Of a DNA stretch of 64,000 nucleotides, positions 42,671-53,929 are shown piece after piece. The stretch comes from Dactylorhiza incarnata. Taxonomy: Eukaryota > Streptophyta > Magnoliopsida > Asparagales > Orchidaceae. The notes beneath the pieces were generated by a model, which was not told the origin of the DNA, did no database searches, and saw only the letters and a list, made by a program, of their open reading frames with translations. Numbering within the stretch: position 1 is the stretch's first letter; each line of letters opens with the position of its first letter. The stretch is from positions 2,307,501 through 2,371,500 of the forward strand of contig JAWHQI010000327.1 in assembly GCA_033032865.1 (NCBI GenBank). Reading direction: 5' to 3'. The translations under genes and the position numbers were made by a program.

Positions 42671-43089
42671 GTGAATAGATGGTGTATTCAAACCGGGGGC
42701 GAACGTAAGGGGGGCAGGCCCCTACGGCGTCAGGACTCTACGGCGGAGGAGAAGGGCGAACCTTCAATCGATGGCGGTGCGAAGTCCCTAGGGCAGGGCC
42801 CCGAGATGGCCGGTGAATAGCTGGTGTATTCAAACCGGGGGCGAACGTAAGGGGTGCAGGCCCCTACGATGCCGGGACTCTACGGCGGAGGAGAAGGGCG
42901 AACCTTCAATCGACGGCGGTGCGAAGTCCCCAGGGCAGGGCCCCGAGATTGCCGGTGAATAGCTGGTGTATTCAAACCTGGGGCGAACGTAAGGGGGGCA
43001 GTCCCCTACGACGTCGGGACTCTACGGCGGAGGAGAAGGGCGAACCTTCAATCGACGGCGGTGCGAAGTCCCCGGGGCAGGGCCCCGAA
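42671..43089 (-). repeat. 142-bp tandem array of TAT element 1 (three units)
   Basis: Units begin at 42671, 42813 and 42955, exactly 142 bp apart, and end GGGCCCCGAAATAAAGATC at 43089 and following. Differences between units are few. It lies between integrase and the 3' LTR, like the arrays at 124-446 and 21413-21690. Confidence 0.93.
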
Positions 43090-43334
43090 ATAAAGATCTT
43101 TCTTAATTGAATATAGATGTTGAAGCATATATATATTTTATAGTAAAAATCGTTTTGCGCATAGTTTTTGCAGTACAAGATAAGTTTGCACGAGTCTGAG
43201 CTCGTGGCTTTGCATACAATACATAATATAAGATAAGTTTGCACGAGTCTGAGCTCGCGGCTTTGCATACATAATATAAGATAAGTTTGCACGAGTCTGA
43301 GCTCGCGGCTTTCTACTTGAAAGAAGACTTGATG
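43090..43334 (-). other. TAT element 1 spacer with CACGAGTCTGAGCTCG direct repeats
   Basis: Three copies of AAGATAAGTTTGCACGAGTC near 43178, 43230 and 43276, matching 21771-21900 in element 2. No coding sequence between here and the integrase stop at 43335. Confidence 0.75.
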
Positions 43335-46300
43335 TTACTGATAGAAGCGGCGCAGGTTCTGGGCGTTCCAGGTGCGTGGTAGAGTCTTTCCTTCCGCTGT
43401 TCTGAGCATGTATGTTCCGGGTTTTATGATCGCAGTGACGACGTACGGACCTTCCCAGGTGGGTGAGAGTTTATCTCCTTGGGGGCCCTTTCCAGCCGCC
43501 TCGATGCTGCGTAGGACGAGAACTCCTATGTTGATTGGTCTGGGCTTCACCTTTCTGTCATAGAGCCGGGCTATGCGCCTTTGGTAAGAGGCGGCACGCT
43601 GGGCGGCGTCGTCACTGACTTCGGGGATTAGGTCGAGGTTTTCCCGAAGCAGCCCGTCATTCTTGCTGGGGTCAAAGGTTAGCACTAGAGTGCTCGGAAT
43701 GCCTATGTCGATGGGGATGACAGCTTCAGTACCGTAACAGAGGTTATATAACATCTCTCCTGTGGTAGTCCTCTCTGTTGTCCGATATGCCCATAGTACG
43801 TTTGGGAGTGCGTCTACCCATTGTCCCCCAGCTTCTTCCAGGCGCGTCCTCAACCCTTTGAGGATGGTGCGGTTCGTAACTTCTACTTGTCCGTTGGCTT
43901 GCGGATGTGCTACGACGGTATGACGAAGGTTGATCTTCAGGTCCTCGCACATCTTAGTGAAGGACTTCCCGGTGAACTGAGTGTCGTTGTCGGCAATGAT
44001 TATTGCTGGGATACCGAAGCGGCAGACGATGTTTTTCCAGACGAATTGTTTAGCGTTCTCTTCCGTGATTTTGGCTAGGGGTTCCGCTTCTATCCACTTG
44101 GTGAAGTAATCGATGACTAGGATGATGAACTTCCTCTGTCCGGAAGCCAGAGGTAGGGGGCCGAGGAGGTAGATTCCCCATTGCGCGAACGGCCACGCAC
44201 TTTGGAGCGTGGAGAGCGCGACCGAGGGCTGATGAGGCACGTTGGCGTGCAGCTGACAGCTCCTGCACTTTGGACCAGCTCGGCTGCGTCCCTCTTCATT
44301 GTTGGCCAATAGAAGCCTTGGCGTAGTATCTTTTGTGCCAACGCCTTTCCGCCTAGATGCTCTCCGCAGACTCCCCCGTGCACTTCTCTGAGGGCGTAGT
44401 CCGACTCGCCTGCCGGTAGGCATTTTAGATATGGTCCTGAAAACGCCCGCCTGTAGAGCTCCCCGTCCATGATAGTGAATGATGCCGCCCACATTCGTAG
44501 TCTTCGTGCCTCTAGGAGGTCTTCAGGGAGGTGTCCGTGCTCGAGGTAAGCTCATAAGGGTGTCATCCAGGATGACTCTTCCTGGTGGATGGTTGTGATC
44601 TCCCACGGCCCTTGAATACTTGGAATCACGATCTCTTCTATTCGGCGTCTTCGAGACTGGTAGCTGGAAGGTGAGGTGGCGAGCTTGGATAGAGCATCAA
44701 CCCTGGAATTCTGCTCCCGGGGAATGTGTAGAATTTGATATGACGGGATCTTATGAAGGAGTAATTTTGCGAATGCGAGGTATTTCGCCATCTGGTCGCT
44801 CTTGGCCTCGTAGTCTCCTTCGACTTGTGAGACTACGAGTTGAGAATCTGCATAGATAGTTAGGTTCTCTACTTTGCAATTGATGGCGAGTCGGAGGCCG
44901 GCGATCAGCGCCTCGTACTCTGCAATGTTGTTTGTCGTGGGGAATTTCAATCGGAGGCCGTAATCCAAGGTGATCTCATCGGGACTTATGAGGAGCAGTC
45001 CTGCTCCGGCCCCTTCAGCTCCTGAGGCACCGTCGACATAGAGAGTCCAACGGGGACTAGTGGTGTCTTCGACGGGAGCTTCTTCTGGTGGGATGGTGTA
45101 CTCTACAACAAAGTCGGCGAGTACTTGTGACTTGATGTCTGGTCGGGGCAGGAATTGGATGTCAAACTCGCCGAATTCCACGGCCCACTTCACTAGTCTT
45201 CCTGAGACTTCTGGTTTCTGGAGGATTGTCCGTAACGGGAGGTGAGTCAATACTTTCACTGTATGAGACTGGAAGTAGGGCCGAAGCTTTCTGGCGGAGA
45301 AGACGAGGGCCAAGGCTGTCTTGTCTGCTGCCGGGTATCTGATTTCGGTGTCGGTGAGGACCTTGCTGAGGTAGTAGACTGGTCGTTGCACCCCTCCTTC
45401 ATCTTTCATGAGTACCGAGCTGAGAGCCGTAGGTGAGACCGCTAGGTATAAGAACAGAGTCTCTCCGGGGATGGGTTTTGACAGAAGCAGTGGCAAGGCC
45501 AGGTACTGTTTGAGAAGTTCGAAGGCCGCCTGACACTCGTCAGTCCACTGGAACCCAGAGTGGCGCGCTCCCCGAAGAATTTTGAAGAAAGGGAGGTACT
45601 TGTCTCCTGTCCGCGACAAGAAACGAGATAACGCGGCGATCCTCCCGTTCAGACGTTGCACTTCCTTAATTGAACGAGGTGGCGACATATCCTCCAACGC
45701 CTTGATCTTCTCGGGGTTGGCCTCAATTCCCCGATGGGTTACCATGAAACCCAAGAACTTTCCCGTCGTCACACCAAATGCGCATTTGCTGGGGTTGAGC
45801 CGCATCTGGAAGCGACGGAGAAGCTGAAAGCACTTTCCCAAGTCTTTCAAGTGGTCGCAACGGTGGACGCTTTTGACTAACATGTCGTCCACGTATACCT
45901 CCATCGTTTCTCCAATAAGGTTCTTGAAAACCTTGTTCATCAGTCTCTGATAGGTGGCTCCGGCGTTCTTAAGGCCGAACGACATCACTTTGTAGCAGTA
46001 GACTCCTCTGTCGGTGCGGAAGGCGGTATGTTCCTCGTCCGTGGGATTCATTCTTATCTGGTTGTAGCCGGAGTAAGCATCCATGAAGCTAAGTAGTTCG
46101 TGGCCGGCCGTTGCGTCGACGAGCTGGTCAATCCTCGGGAGGGGGAAGCTATCTTTTGGGCATGCCTGGTTCAGGTTGCTGTAGTCGACGCACATTCTCC
46201 ACTTCCCTGAGTCCTTTTTTACCATGACCACGTTGGCGAGCCACGTGGGGTATTCCGCTTCGCGCACGAATCGTGCCTCCAGGAGTTTAGCTACCTCCTC

Positions 46301-47080
46301 TTCGATCGCCTTCAACCGCTCGGGGGAAAAGTTCCTCTTCTTTTGAATTACAGGCCTGCAGGCTGGGTTGAGGTTTAGAGAGTGATAAATGACTTCGGGA
46401 TCTACACCGGGCATGTCTTCTGGGCTCCAAGCAAAAATGTCTTCGTTCTCCTGCAGGAAGGTTGTGAACTCTTCCCGCTCTTCTGGTGACAAGAGCGACC
46501 CGACCTGAAGAGTCCGAGTTGGGTCTTGTTGGGAAAGCGGTACTTCTACTAGTCCTTCGACGGGCGCTCCTCGCTGCAGAGTAGCTTCGTCTCGCAGATC
46601 GAAGTTATTGATGTTGAGAGCGGTTGACTTTGCCGGTTGAGCCTGCTTCAGATAGCAGGTTCCGGCTGCCTCCTGGCTTCCTTTTACGACCCATATGCCA
46701 ACGGCGGTTGGGAATTTCATAGCCAGATGCGGAATAGATGGGACTGCTCCAAAGATAGACTGGAGCGGTCTCCCGAAGATGGCATTATAGGCGGAAGTGG
46801 ATTCCACCACCACGAATTGGATGTTGTACGTTGACTCCCTCGGAAACTCGCCCAATGTGACTGGGAGAGTGATCATGCCTTGAACAGGGACAGGTCGATT
46901 GTCGAAGCCGTAGATGGTCCCGGCCGCAGGACTGAGCTGATCCTTTGTGAGCTTCATATTTTGCAAAGTAGAAAGGAACAGAACATCAACTGAGCTTCCG
47001 TTATCGACCAATATCCTCTTTACGTTAAAGCAAGGGTCCCCGATCCCTGCACTGATTACGAGGGGATCCTGGTGCGGTAG
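43335..47080 (-). pseudogene. TAT element 1 pol: PR, RT, RNase H, second RNase H, integrase
   Basis: The frame 47011-44552 is open for 819 codons. Protease VDNGSSVDVLFL lies at its start; RT holds FMDAYSGYNQIRMNP, MSFGLKNAGATYQ and an intact YVDDML (45881-45896); the first RNase H ends at RLVKWAVEFGEFDIQFL. Then LYVDGASGAEGAGAG, EYEALIAGL, IYADSQLVV and NSRVDALSKLA form the second RNase H of TAT elements. TGA 44552 (CGN in element 2) precedes the linker. Integrase (44492-43335) has an HHCC-type finger, VIDYFTKWIEAEPL, IADNDTQFTG and GQVEVTNRTI, so DDE is intact, ending NLRRFYQ. A one-base shift near 44270 separates finger and core. Four lesions in total, so inactive as it stands. Confidence 0.92.
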
Positions 47081-48726
47081 TCATAATCCTTGCAGGTCTT
47101 CTTCCCCGAAAGCGACCGTAATGTCCTGTTTGAGCTTCTTGTCTTCGTGGTCCCTCGGGGGTTTGGCTATCGAGAGGATTTGCGCCGCCAGGACGGGAGG
47201 TCCAGTGATCATTTCGATTTCTCCCACCATCGGCCTTCCTCCTTGCGCGCCCCGGGGAGCCGGAGGCTGTTCCCTTGCATCCCTAGGCTGCTGAGGCTGA
47301 TTGGGAACCTGGCCTTGTAGGAATCTCCCTAGGAGTCCCTGGCGGACGAGACACTCGATTTCGTCTTTAAGTCTGGTACACTCTTCAGTGGTATGCCTGG
47401 TTCCCCGATGGAACTCGCAGTACCTGGACTGGTCGCCCCATGGGTTTGGGGCTAACGCCCGAGGTGCGCGGAGTTCTGGGTTGTTTTGAATGGCGTAGAG
47501 TACATTCGTTCTAGTAGTGTTCAACAGGGTGTAGGTCCTGGGCGGCTGCGGTCCCAGGTCTCTTCGGGGGTCACAGCGACGTTCGTCACCACGGCGCTCC
47601 TCGCCGCGTCGTTCTTCTCGTCCGCGAGGGGCTTGATCTGATCCCCTCTTCCTTCCTTGGCTTCCTTCGAACTGTCGACGGTGTGCTTTGATGGCCTCGT
47701 TAGCAGCTATTTGAGCTTCAACTCGGTGAACGAGGTCAGGGTAACTTGGTACGGTTTCTCTCATGAGAGCTGAGTAGAAGCCACTTGGGCGGAGTCCTCC
47801 AAGGAAAACTCCCCGCGGGAGCTCAGGGTCAACTCCTGGGATCTGTCGAGCCTCCGTAGTGAAGCGTCGGAAAAAATCTTTGAGTGTTTCTCCGTTGTTT
47901 TGGCGAATCCCTGAGAGGTGGGAGGGATCTCGGACAATTCTGCGGTTGGCTATGAATTGGTCGACGAACTGTTGCGCCATTTCGGTGAAGTTGTTGATGG
48001 CCCCATTCCGCAGAGAGTGGAACCAAGTGTGCGCTTGGGCTTCAAGGTTGCCGGGAACACCTGACAGAGGATCTGATCAGGGGCGCTGTAAATCCTCATA
48101 ACGGTGGTGAAGTGATTGACATGTTCCAACAGATCGTCCGTCCCATCGAATGTCTCGATGCTGGGAAACTTGAAACCACTCGGAATTGGATGTGCCAAGA
48201 CTTGAGGCGACAACGGGGAGCCATGATGTGCGGGACGGCGGGCGAGATTTGCGCATCGTCCTGCTTGGGCGTACTCTTCTTCTATCATGTCGCGTATTTC
48301 CTCTCGCGTGGTTCTTTCCACTGCTCAGACGGGAGCAGCTCTTCCTTGGCGGGGGTGATGGGGGTCAGCCTCCGGTCCTCTGATCGGCGGAGCGGGATGA
48401 GCAGAGCTTGCAGCGTCGGAAAAATCTTCAGAGACTTCATCTTCCCGAATGTCTCCCTCGACCGGAGCATGATTCAGAACTGGGGGTGGCGGAGCGTTTG
48501 ATGTTGGAGGCTGAATGGGAACTCGAGGTGCCCCCAGGTTTCTCACGAGAGTCAGCATCTCGGCTTGTTGCTCTTCCATTTGCCGAATGCGCCCTTCCAG
48601 CACCGTCGCAGGCGTAAGCACTGCCTCTTCCGCGAGAGGCGCATTGATGAACGAGTGGGAGGGAGTTGGGTCGACGCGCCCCTCTTGGATTGAACCTTCA
48701 GTGGTGCGAGCACTTCTTCTGGCCAT
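47081..48726 (-). pseudogene. TAT element 1 gag
   Basis: Starts MARRSARTTEGSIQEG at 48726, 77 bp after the 5' LTR. An RQMEEQQAEMLTLVRNL segment suggests a short coiled coil; FDGTDDLLEHVNHFTTVMRIY and DFFRRFTTEARQI are the capsid-type gag block; a KRGSDQAPRGREERRGEE stretch is strongly basic/charged; the zinc knuckle CEFHRGTRHTTEEC (C-x2-H-x4-H-x4-C) lies at about 47375-47420. Gag continues in frame into pol. Lesions: TGA for CGA at 48325-48327, a missing G near 48041 that shifts the frame, and TGA for TGG at 47081-47083. Gag forms the virus-like particle and packages the RNA. Confidence 0.9.
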
Positions 48727-48781
48727 TGCAGTTGGCGGTAAGTGTCACTTTCAGTAATCTTTGCTGAACTTTGGGAATTGA

Positions 48782-48799
48782 TTCCCACAGACGGCGCCA
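48782..48799 (-). promoter_or_regulatory. primer binding site of TAT element 1
   Basis: TGGCGCCGTCTGTGGGAA on the minus strand, three bases after the LTR end. Identical to the element 2 site at 27395-27412. Confidence 0.8.
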
Positions 48800-48802
48800 A
48801 AC

Positions 48803-49053
48803 TGTTGCGGGTCACTTAGGGCTCTTGGTAGACCGGTTTACTTGAACCACCTTAGCTCGGGAGCGAACCAAGCGCGCAAACAATCAATTTGAGATTCGTT
48901 GATTACACTAAGACTTTTTAGCGTGGAAAACCCGGAAAGGGTAAAAAACCACGTGGCCGGAGCTGTGCCGACCAAACTTCCACTATCTTCTGAGGGGGTT
49001 ACAATTATAGACTTAGAATTCGAGCGCGGCAGGCCGCTGCTCATTACAATAAT

Positions 49054-49140
<87 letters not shown>

Positions 49141-49519
49141 AAGAATTCTGAAGGTGACAGACCACCTCCAGAAAAACTAAGTCCTTTCTCCTTCTGAGAA
49201 AGGTGGAGAACAAAAGTGAGAACGCCCTGGAGAACAAATATGAGCGCGCTGTGTCGCCTTTCAGGAAGAAGGAAATCTTCGAGTCCGAAGGAGAATTCCG
49301 CGAAAGTCTGCAAGAAGCTCTCCCGGGTCCAGAAGGCAAGGTCCTTTGAAATGAAGCCCTGGGGCTCCTTTTATAGCTTTGGCTGGGGGTAGCCCGGTAA
49401 TTTCGCCGTTGTAACCACCGTAACCACCTGGCGGACGAATCATATTTTCCGGTTCAGAGCACACGGATCACCATTTTTCGTAATTGACCATCTTGCCCCT
49501 CCGGCAGTTCGGGTAGTTC
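48803..49519 (-). repeat. 5' LTR of TAT element 1, truncated by insertion
   Basis: TGTTGCGGGTCACTTAGGGC at 48803; aligns with 40591-41300 until CGGGTAGTTC at 49519, where another LTR begins. The remaining 0.8 kb, including the hairpin repeats, should lie beyond that insertion outside the window. Includes the (AG)n tract at 49054-49144 and a TATAAAA box at 49369-49375. Confidence 0.88.
49054..49144. repeat. (AG)n microsatellite in 5' LTR
   Basis: AG repeat with A insertions, longer than its partner at 40842-40909. Length differs between the two LTRs of one element, showing post-insertion slippage. Confidence 0.95.
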
Positions 49520-49835
49520 TGTAATATCCCGTGTTTATATAATCTAAATAAGAGTAATTAATAATGATGTTCGAGAACTAAATTGTACAACAAATCTGAA
49601 TTTCAGAAAATAGAGTCCACAGTTAGGTTCAGAAGGTCAAAAAACCTTAGAATCGACATATTATTTGCTAAAATATGAGATTATTAGGAAAAACGCCGAT
49701 TTTTTCGGCGCAACCGACACGAATTTCGAGAAACTGAGAAATTGAGCAAGAATTTTTAAGAATTTGAGAAAACCGAGCCCAAATTTGGAATCAGGACTTC
49801 GAAAAACCCCAGAGTAGGTATATTCATTTTCTTAC

Positions 49836-50032
49836 ACGTGGCGACATGCATGGCCGCCACTTGGCGACATATAAGGCCGCCATGTGGCGACACGTGGCTC
49901 CGTGCATGACTGCCATGTGGCGACATACATGGATGCCATGTGGAGATGTGCATAGATGCCATTTGGCGCCACATGGCGCCTCCATAGTTTCATGAGCACC
50001 ATATGGCGACACGTGGTGACACGTGTCACCTC
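49836..50032. repeat. ATGTGGCGACA tandem/direct repeats in element 4 LTR
   Basis: At least eight copies of (C/A)CATGTGGCGACA-like words, spaced 20-30 bp, such as GCCATGTGGCGACA. They generate His/Met-rich ORFs on the minus strand with no meaning. Confidence 0.75.
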
Positions 50033-50124
50033 CGGAGAGCAAGTAAAGAGCGATTTTGTTTTTTGGACTTTCCGGGAGTTCTAGAACTCGGATTTAAGTG
50101 ATTTCAGTGGCTTTTGAAAACTAC

Positions 50125-50132
50125 TATAAATA
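50125..50132 (+). promoter_or_regulatory. TATA box in element 4 LTR
   Basis: TATAAATA within ACTACTATAAATATGAATCC, about 600 bp into the LTR, followed by a purine-rich leader. Confidence 0.55.
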
Positions 50133-51180
50133 TGAATCCAATGAAAGTATTCATTCATTCCAAATCCATTCAGTTTTTGGGAAATCAAGAGTGAGAGAGA
50201 GGAGAGAGAGAGGAGAGAGAAAGTATCAAAATTCTGCCAAAATTATGGGAGATCTTTGGGAGAAGTTCTAGAGCTCGAGTTCGACTTTGGATTCTATTTA
50301 GTTGTTGCAGAAGCGCCGTCAAAACCCCGCCAAAGTAATAGTCATGGTGCAGAGTACTGCGGAAGCGCTGCTAAAATCCTGAGCAAGGAGCAAGAAGACT
50401 GAGGTAGGTGGAAAATAATGCAATACATATATGTTACGTTAGTTTTCAGTAATGCGATAATTAGCAGTCATTATGTTGAAATAATGTCGAAGTTATGACA
50501 TAAATCAGTTAATATACATAAATAATGATGAACTTCTGATAAAAGTAACGAGGGGTGGAATTATGTGTATTCACGTAATAATGATGTCCCGAGTTCTCGT
50601 GCATATTAACAATATGAAGTTTTGTATTCTGGAAATATGAAATTCTGAAAAATATCATATACAAGTACTTGTGATGTCAAAATTTAACTTGCTCAATTGG
50701 TGTCTAGGAAAGTGTTTAGGGGTGAGCCAGTATCCCCCGAAAGGAAGGTGGTGTATAACGGTACATTGTGCGACCACTGACCTTACACTTACCTGGCCAA
50801 TATGCTAGTTAAATGAGAATAACACGTTACTTAAATATGATATACAAATAAATGATGTGTATGATTATGTTAGCCCAGTATTTGGCTCACCCTACCCGGG
50901 TCCCCTGTCTATGTGAGGGGAACATCTCGGGAGTAGCGCTCCCAATCCGGCATAATTAGCCACTTGCAATCCGCCTGTGGAGTATCGATCCCACAGTGTT
51001 TTGTCTGAGGACCCTTATATCATGGGAGTGGCGCTCCTTTTGGGCTTAGCTAGCCAAAAATCTGTATTGTGTGGCGTACCGCCTGCAAGTGAACGAGCCC
51101 TCCGGTTTGGCCGACCGGCGTACTGTAAGTGCTAACTAGTAAATCAAATATTTTCGATATAAAAATAAATGGGTGTTACA

Positions 51181-51252
51181 AACAAATTAAATGAATATCT
51201 AGTGATGTGCTACTCTTCTGTTGTACTTGCATTTTGCTTAAAACATGTGCAT
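51181..51252 (+). other. sequence between element 4 LTR and Tekay insertion
   Basis: 72 bp, AT-rich. I could not recognise a PBS directly after the LTR (AACAAATTAAATG). It is cut by the Tekay element at 51253; the expected 5-bp duplication partner is outside the window. Confidence 0.5.
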
Positions 51253-52699
51253 TGTAAGACCCCCCCCCCCCCCCCTTTTTTTGCGAACAATCACCGGGTC
51301 TTACCGCCCAGAACCGCCGTCTTGCGGTGGTACCATCTCAATACATGGCCACCACCACAACACGCAGATCCTGCCGGCTTTTCAACAATATCTAGGCCAA
51401 CCAAAATCATAAGAAGGAAGAATAAATTAAAAGCACAAGTCCACAACGATCACATCAAAATAGTGAAACTTGTCCAACAAAAGATAATCATACATAATTA
51501 TGAGTTTATCAGAGTGCGGAATTTAAAATGAAAAGTACAACATGGGCCTAAGCCCGATCTAACGATGCTTTCTTCGCCTCTCGCCTGGCGAAGATATAAC
51601 AATCTATGCATCCACATGGCTCGACACCCTCAATGGCATATAACTCTGCTCTCTGTCCCGGATAGATGTGAAGCGTAGGTATATGAGGGGTCTTGCTTAC
51701 CGGAGCTCTCCCGGCAGCAGCTGAGAGTCCAACTCCGGGCCTGGTCACCGTCTCAGGTACCACCCTCTGGGGGTTGACCTGCTCTCCCTGGTTCTCCTGT
51801 AATAATAGGGTCTACTGACCGTCAGTCTAAAAGACTCAGCACATTCCTCACCGCCTCCACCCGCGACTCCTAGGCACCGAGCGGGGAGGAGGAAGCGGAG
51901 GACAACAAGGGGTAACAAAATAAGCAGATGACAGGTGGCAAGGAAAACTGAGGAAATACATTAAATAATTTTCTAGCAGTTCTACAATCAATCACAAGGT
52001 AGAGTAATAAAATACAGGAAACTACTGTATCAGAAATATAACCAGGTAAAATAATATGTAAGCAGCTAGGAAAACTAACCTTAACTTATATGCGTACGCA
52101 CGAGGCACATAAGTCAAGGGATCTGGCAAGAAGTAAACTCATCGTATAAAAGAGCCCATACAAGTTTATACGATGAGGTCTCTGGTTGTGCAGACATGCG
52201 ATGCTATGATGTGCAATGCAATGATACGATGATTGGATTATTATTTCATACATATGCAACACACCCACACGACTCTGTACGTACAGACCTTTAGTTCCCA
52301 CTTTTCGGAGGTAGCTAACCTCTCGGGCACCTCCCGTCGTGGTCAGATGGTGGCAGAGGAGCGTGCGTCTCCTCACCTAGGTGGGTAATTCACACTACCA
52401 GACCTAGGCCCAAACGTACGCTGTGTTACCGGTACCCGGTACCCACGAGCTCCTGCGTACTCTTGTTAGATCCGAAGAAACCAGACCTTTATTTGGCCAG
52501 GCAGAGTTTTGGCGAATCAGTCCCGTCGGACGTGCAGTAAAACATCCTGGCCCCTTCATAAACCTCTAGCACTGCCGAGTGAATGAACTGATGTCGGTGT
52601 GACGACTAAGCCAGAACCGAAGACCCACCACAATCTATGTACATGCATTTTACACATATATATAATTCCTTACCACCGAGCCTCCAGCTCGAAGTAATA

Positions 52700-53020
52700 G
52701 TCTGACCTTGTAAGCATCGAGTCTACCGCTCGCAAGACTATCCTGATCTTATATTAACTACGAGCCTACCGCTCGCTAGACCTACCTCAGTCTTATATTA
52801 AGCTACGAGCCTACCGCTCGCTAGACTACACCAATGTTATGTTGAACTACGAGCCTACCGCTCGCTAGTCTACATCAGTCTCATATTAGGCTACGAGCCT
52901 ACCGCTCGCTAGGCTACTCCAGTCTTATATTAAGCTACGAGTCTACCACTCGTAGGACTATCCCAGTCCTTCCTTATGCCCGAGCCTAACGCTCGCAGGA
53001 CTATCCCAGTCCTCCCTTAC
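52700..53020. repeat. ~45-bp tandem repeats inside Tekay LTR
   Basis: About seven units of GAGCCTACCGCTCGC with TAGACTAC or AGGACTATCCCAGTCC, more degenerate than at 15720-16395. Confidence 0.85.
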
Positions 53021-53929
53021 AACCCGTCTGGTTGGGATGAAGGTTAACTTGTCCAGTTCTCCTACTTAGCTAGTCTTCTCTATAATTTAGTTGATCTTAG
53101 AAGCTTGGGGTGGATCCTGGATTTCCCGCGGGTTACCCGGTGAAGGGCTCGCAACGGTACTAGGGAATATGTTGGCGACTAAAGCCCAAATTCCCCTTTC
53201 CACGATGTTTATTTCATTTTGTTACTACTCGTTCTTGTATGCCCGCTTGCTCTCCAGTTGCTCTAAAGTCCTAGGGTGGGTTAACTTTTCGACTCGGGCA
53301 GACATGTGTCGGTGATCTATTGAACACCGAACCATGTCATTCCTAGTGTCCGACTATTCCTTGATTTATCTCTCAACCACCACCTTCACATCTGGGTATG
53401 TCATCTCTAGCCCCTCCCCCTCCCCAGGTCCTTGTCAATTCCCTGAATTGCTAGTTTCACTGAACGCACACCGTCTCTATTTCTAATGGCCGTCCATGGT
53501 GAGTAAGTCCTTAACTCAATTGGGCATCCGCTATTTTTCCTGAGGTTAGTAACTCTGGGGGTGGTGACCATAAGGTAAGGGTCCAAATCTATGTTTCAGT
53601 TTCTACTGTCTGCAGACCAAGGTGAGACTGAACTAAGTTGACTTTCAAGACGCTATCTTAACCCTATCATGACTAAGTGGGTTCCAAGTCTTGTAGTAAC
53701 CATGGGGTGTTTATCCTTAATTACCATTTATTACATCTGCTAGATGTACCCAAATCTTCCTACACCCTTACGTCCAAAACTTCAACTTGATGTTCCGAGA
53801 ATTCCACTCATGCACATGGGTTGAATTCTTAACTAGGGGTGGTTGTTATCATGCCTAAGGCATGGACAATCTCCAAGGTATTTGTATGAGTCCAAATCAC
53901 TAAACTCACCAGATGCACTTTTATACACG

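Larger units (their letters stand above)
40591..49519 (-). mobile_element. TAT-type Ty3/gypsy element 1, best preserved copy
   Basis: Minus orientation: 5' LTR (48803-49519, cut by another LTR), PBS, gag (start 48726), pol to 43335, 3' noncoding array, PPT (42117-42136), 3' LTR (40591-42116). LTRs begin TGTTGCGGGTC on the plus strand and are highly similar. Dual RNase H places it in the TAT lineage. Only a handful of lesions: TGA 48322-48327 region, a one-base loss near 48041, TGA 47081, TGA 44552 and a frameshift near 44270. It is the natural reference for reading element 2 and the 13765 fragment. Confidence 0.92.
49520..51180 (+). repeat. LTR of a further retrotransposon (element 4)
   Basis: TGTAATATCCC at 49520 and GGGTGTTACA at 51180 are inverted termini of the type seen in plant Ty3/gypsy LTRs. 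It interrupts the TAT 5' LTR at GTAGTTC. TATA box CTATAAATATGAA at 50125-50132 and a GA-rich leader (50190-50220) support plus orientation. The five bases before it (AGTTC) do not match those after it (AACAA), so it is not a solo LTR: its partner should lie beyond the window. Internally, CATGTGGCGACA/CCATGTGG repeats fill 49840-50030. No coding sequence; lineage unknown. Confidence 0.75.

Noticed and set aside
42161..42691. 176-codon minus-strand frame between the TAT PPT and the array, as an extra ORF
   Set aside because: It overlaps the first array unit, has no recognised domain, and no second copy is available in the window for a conservation test.
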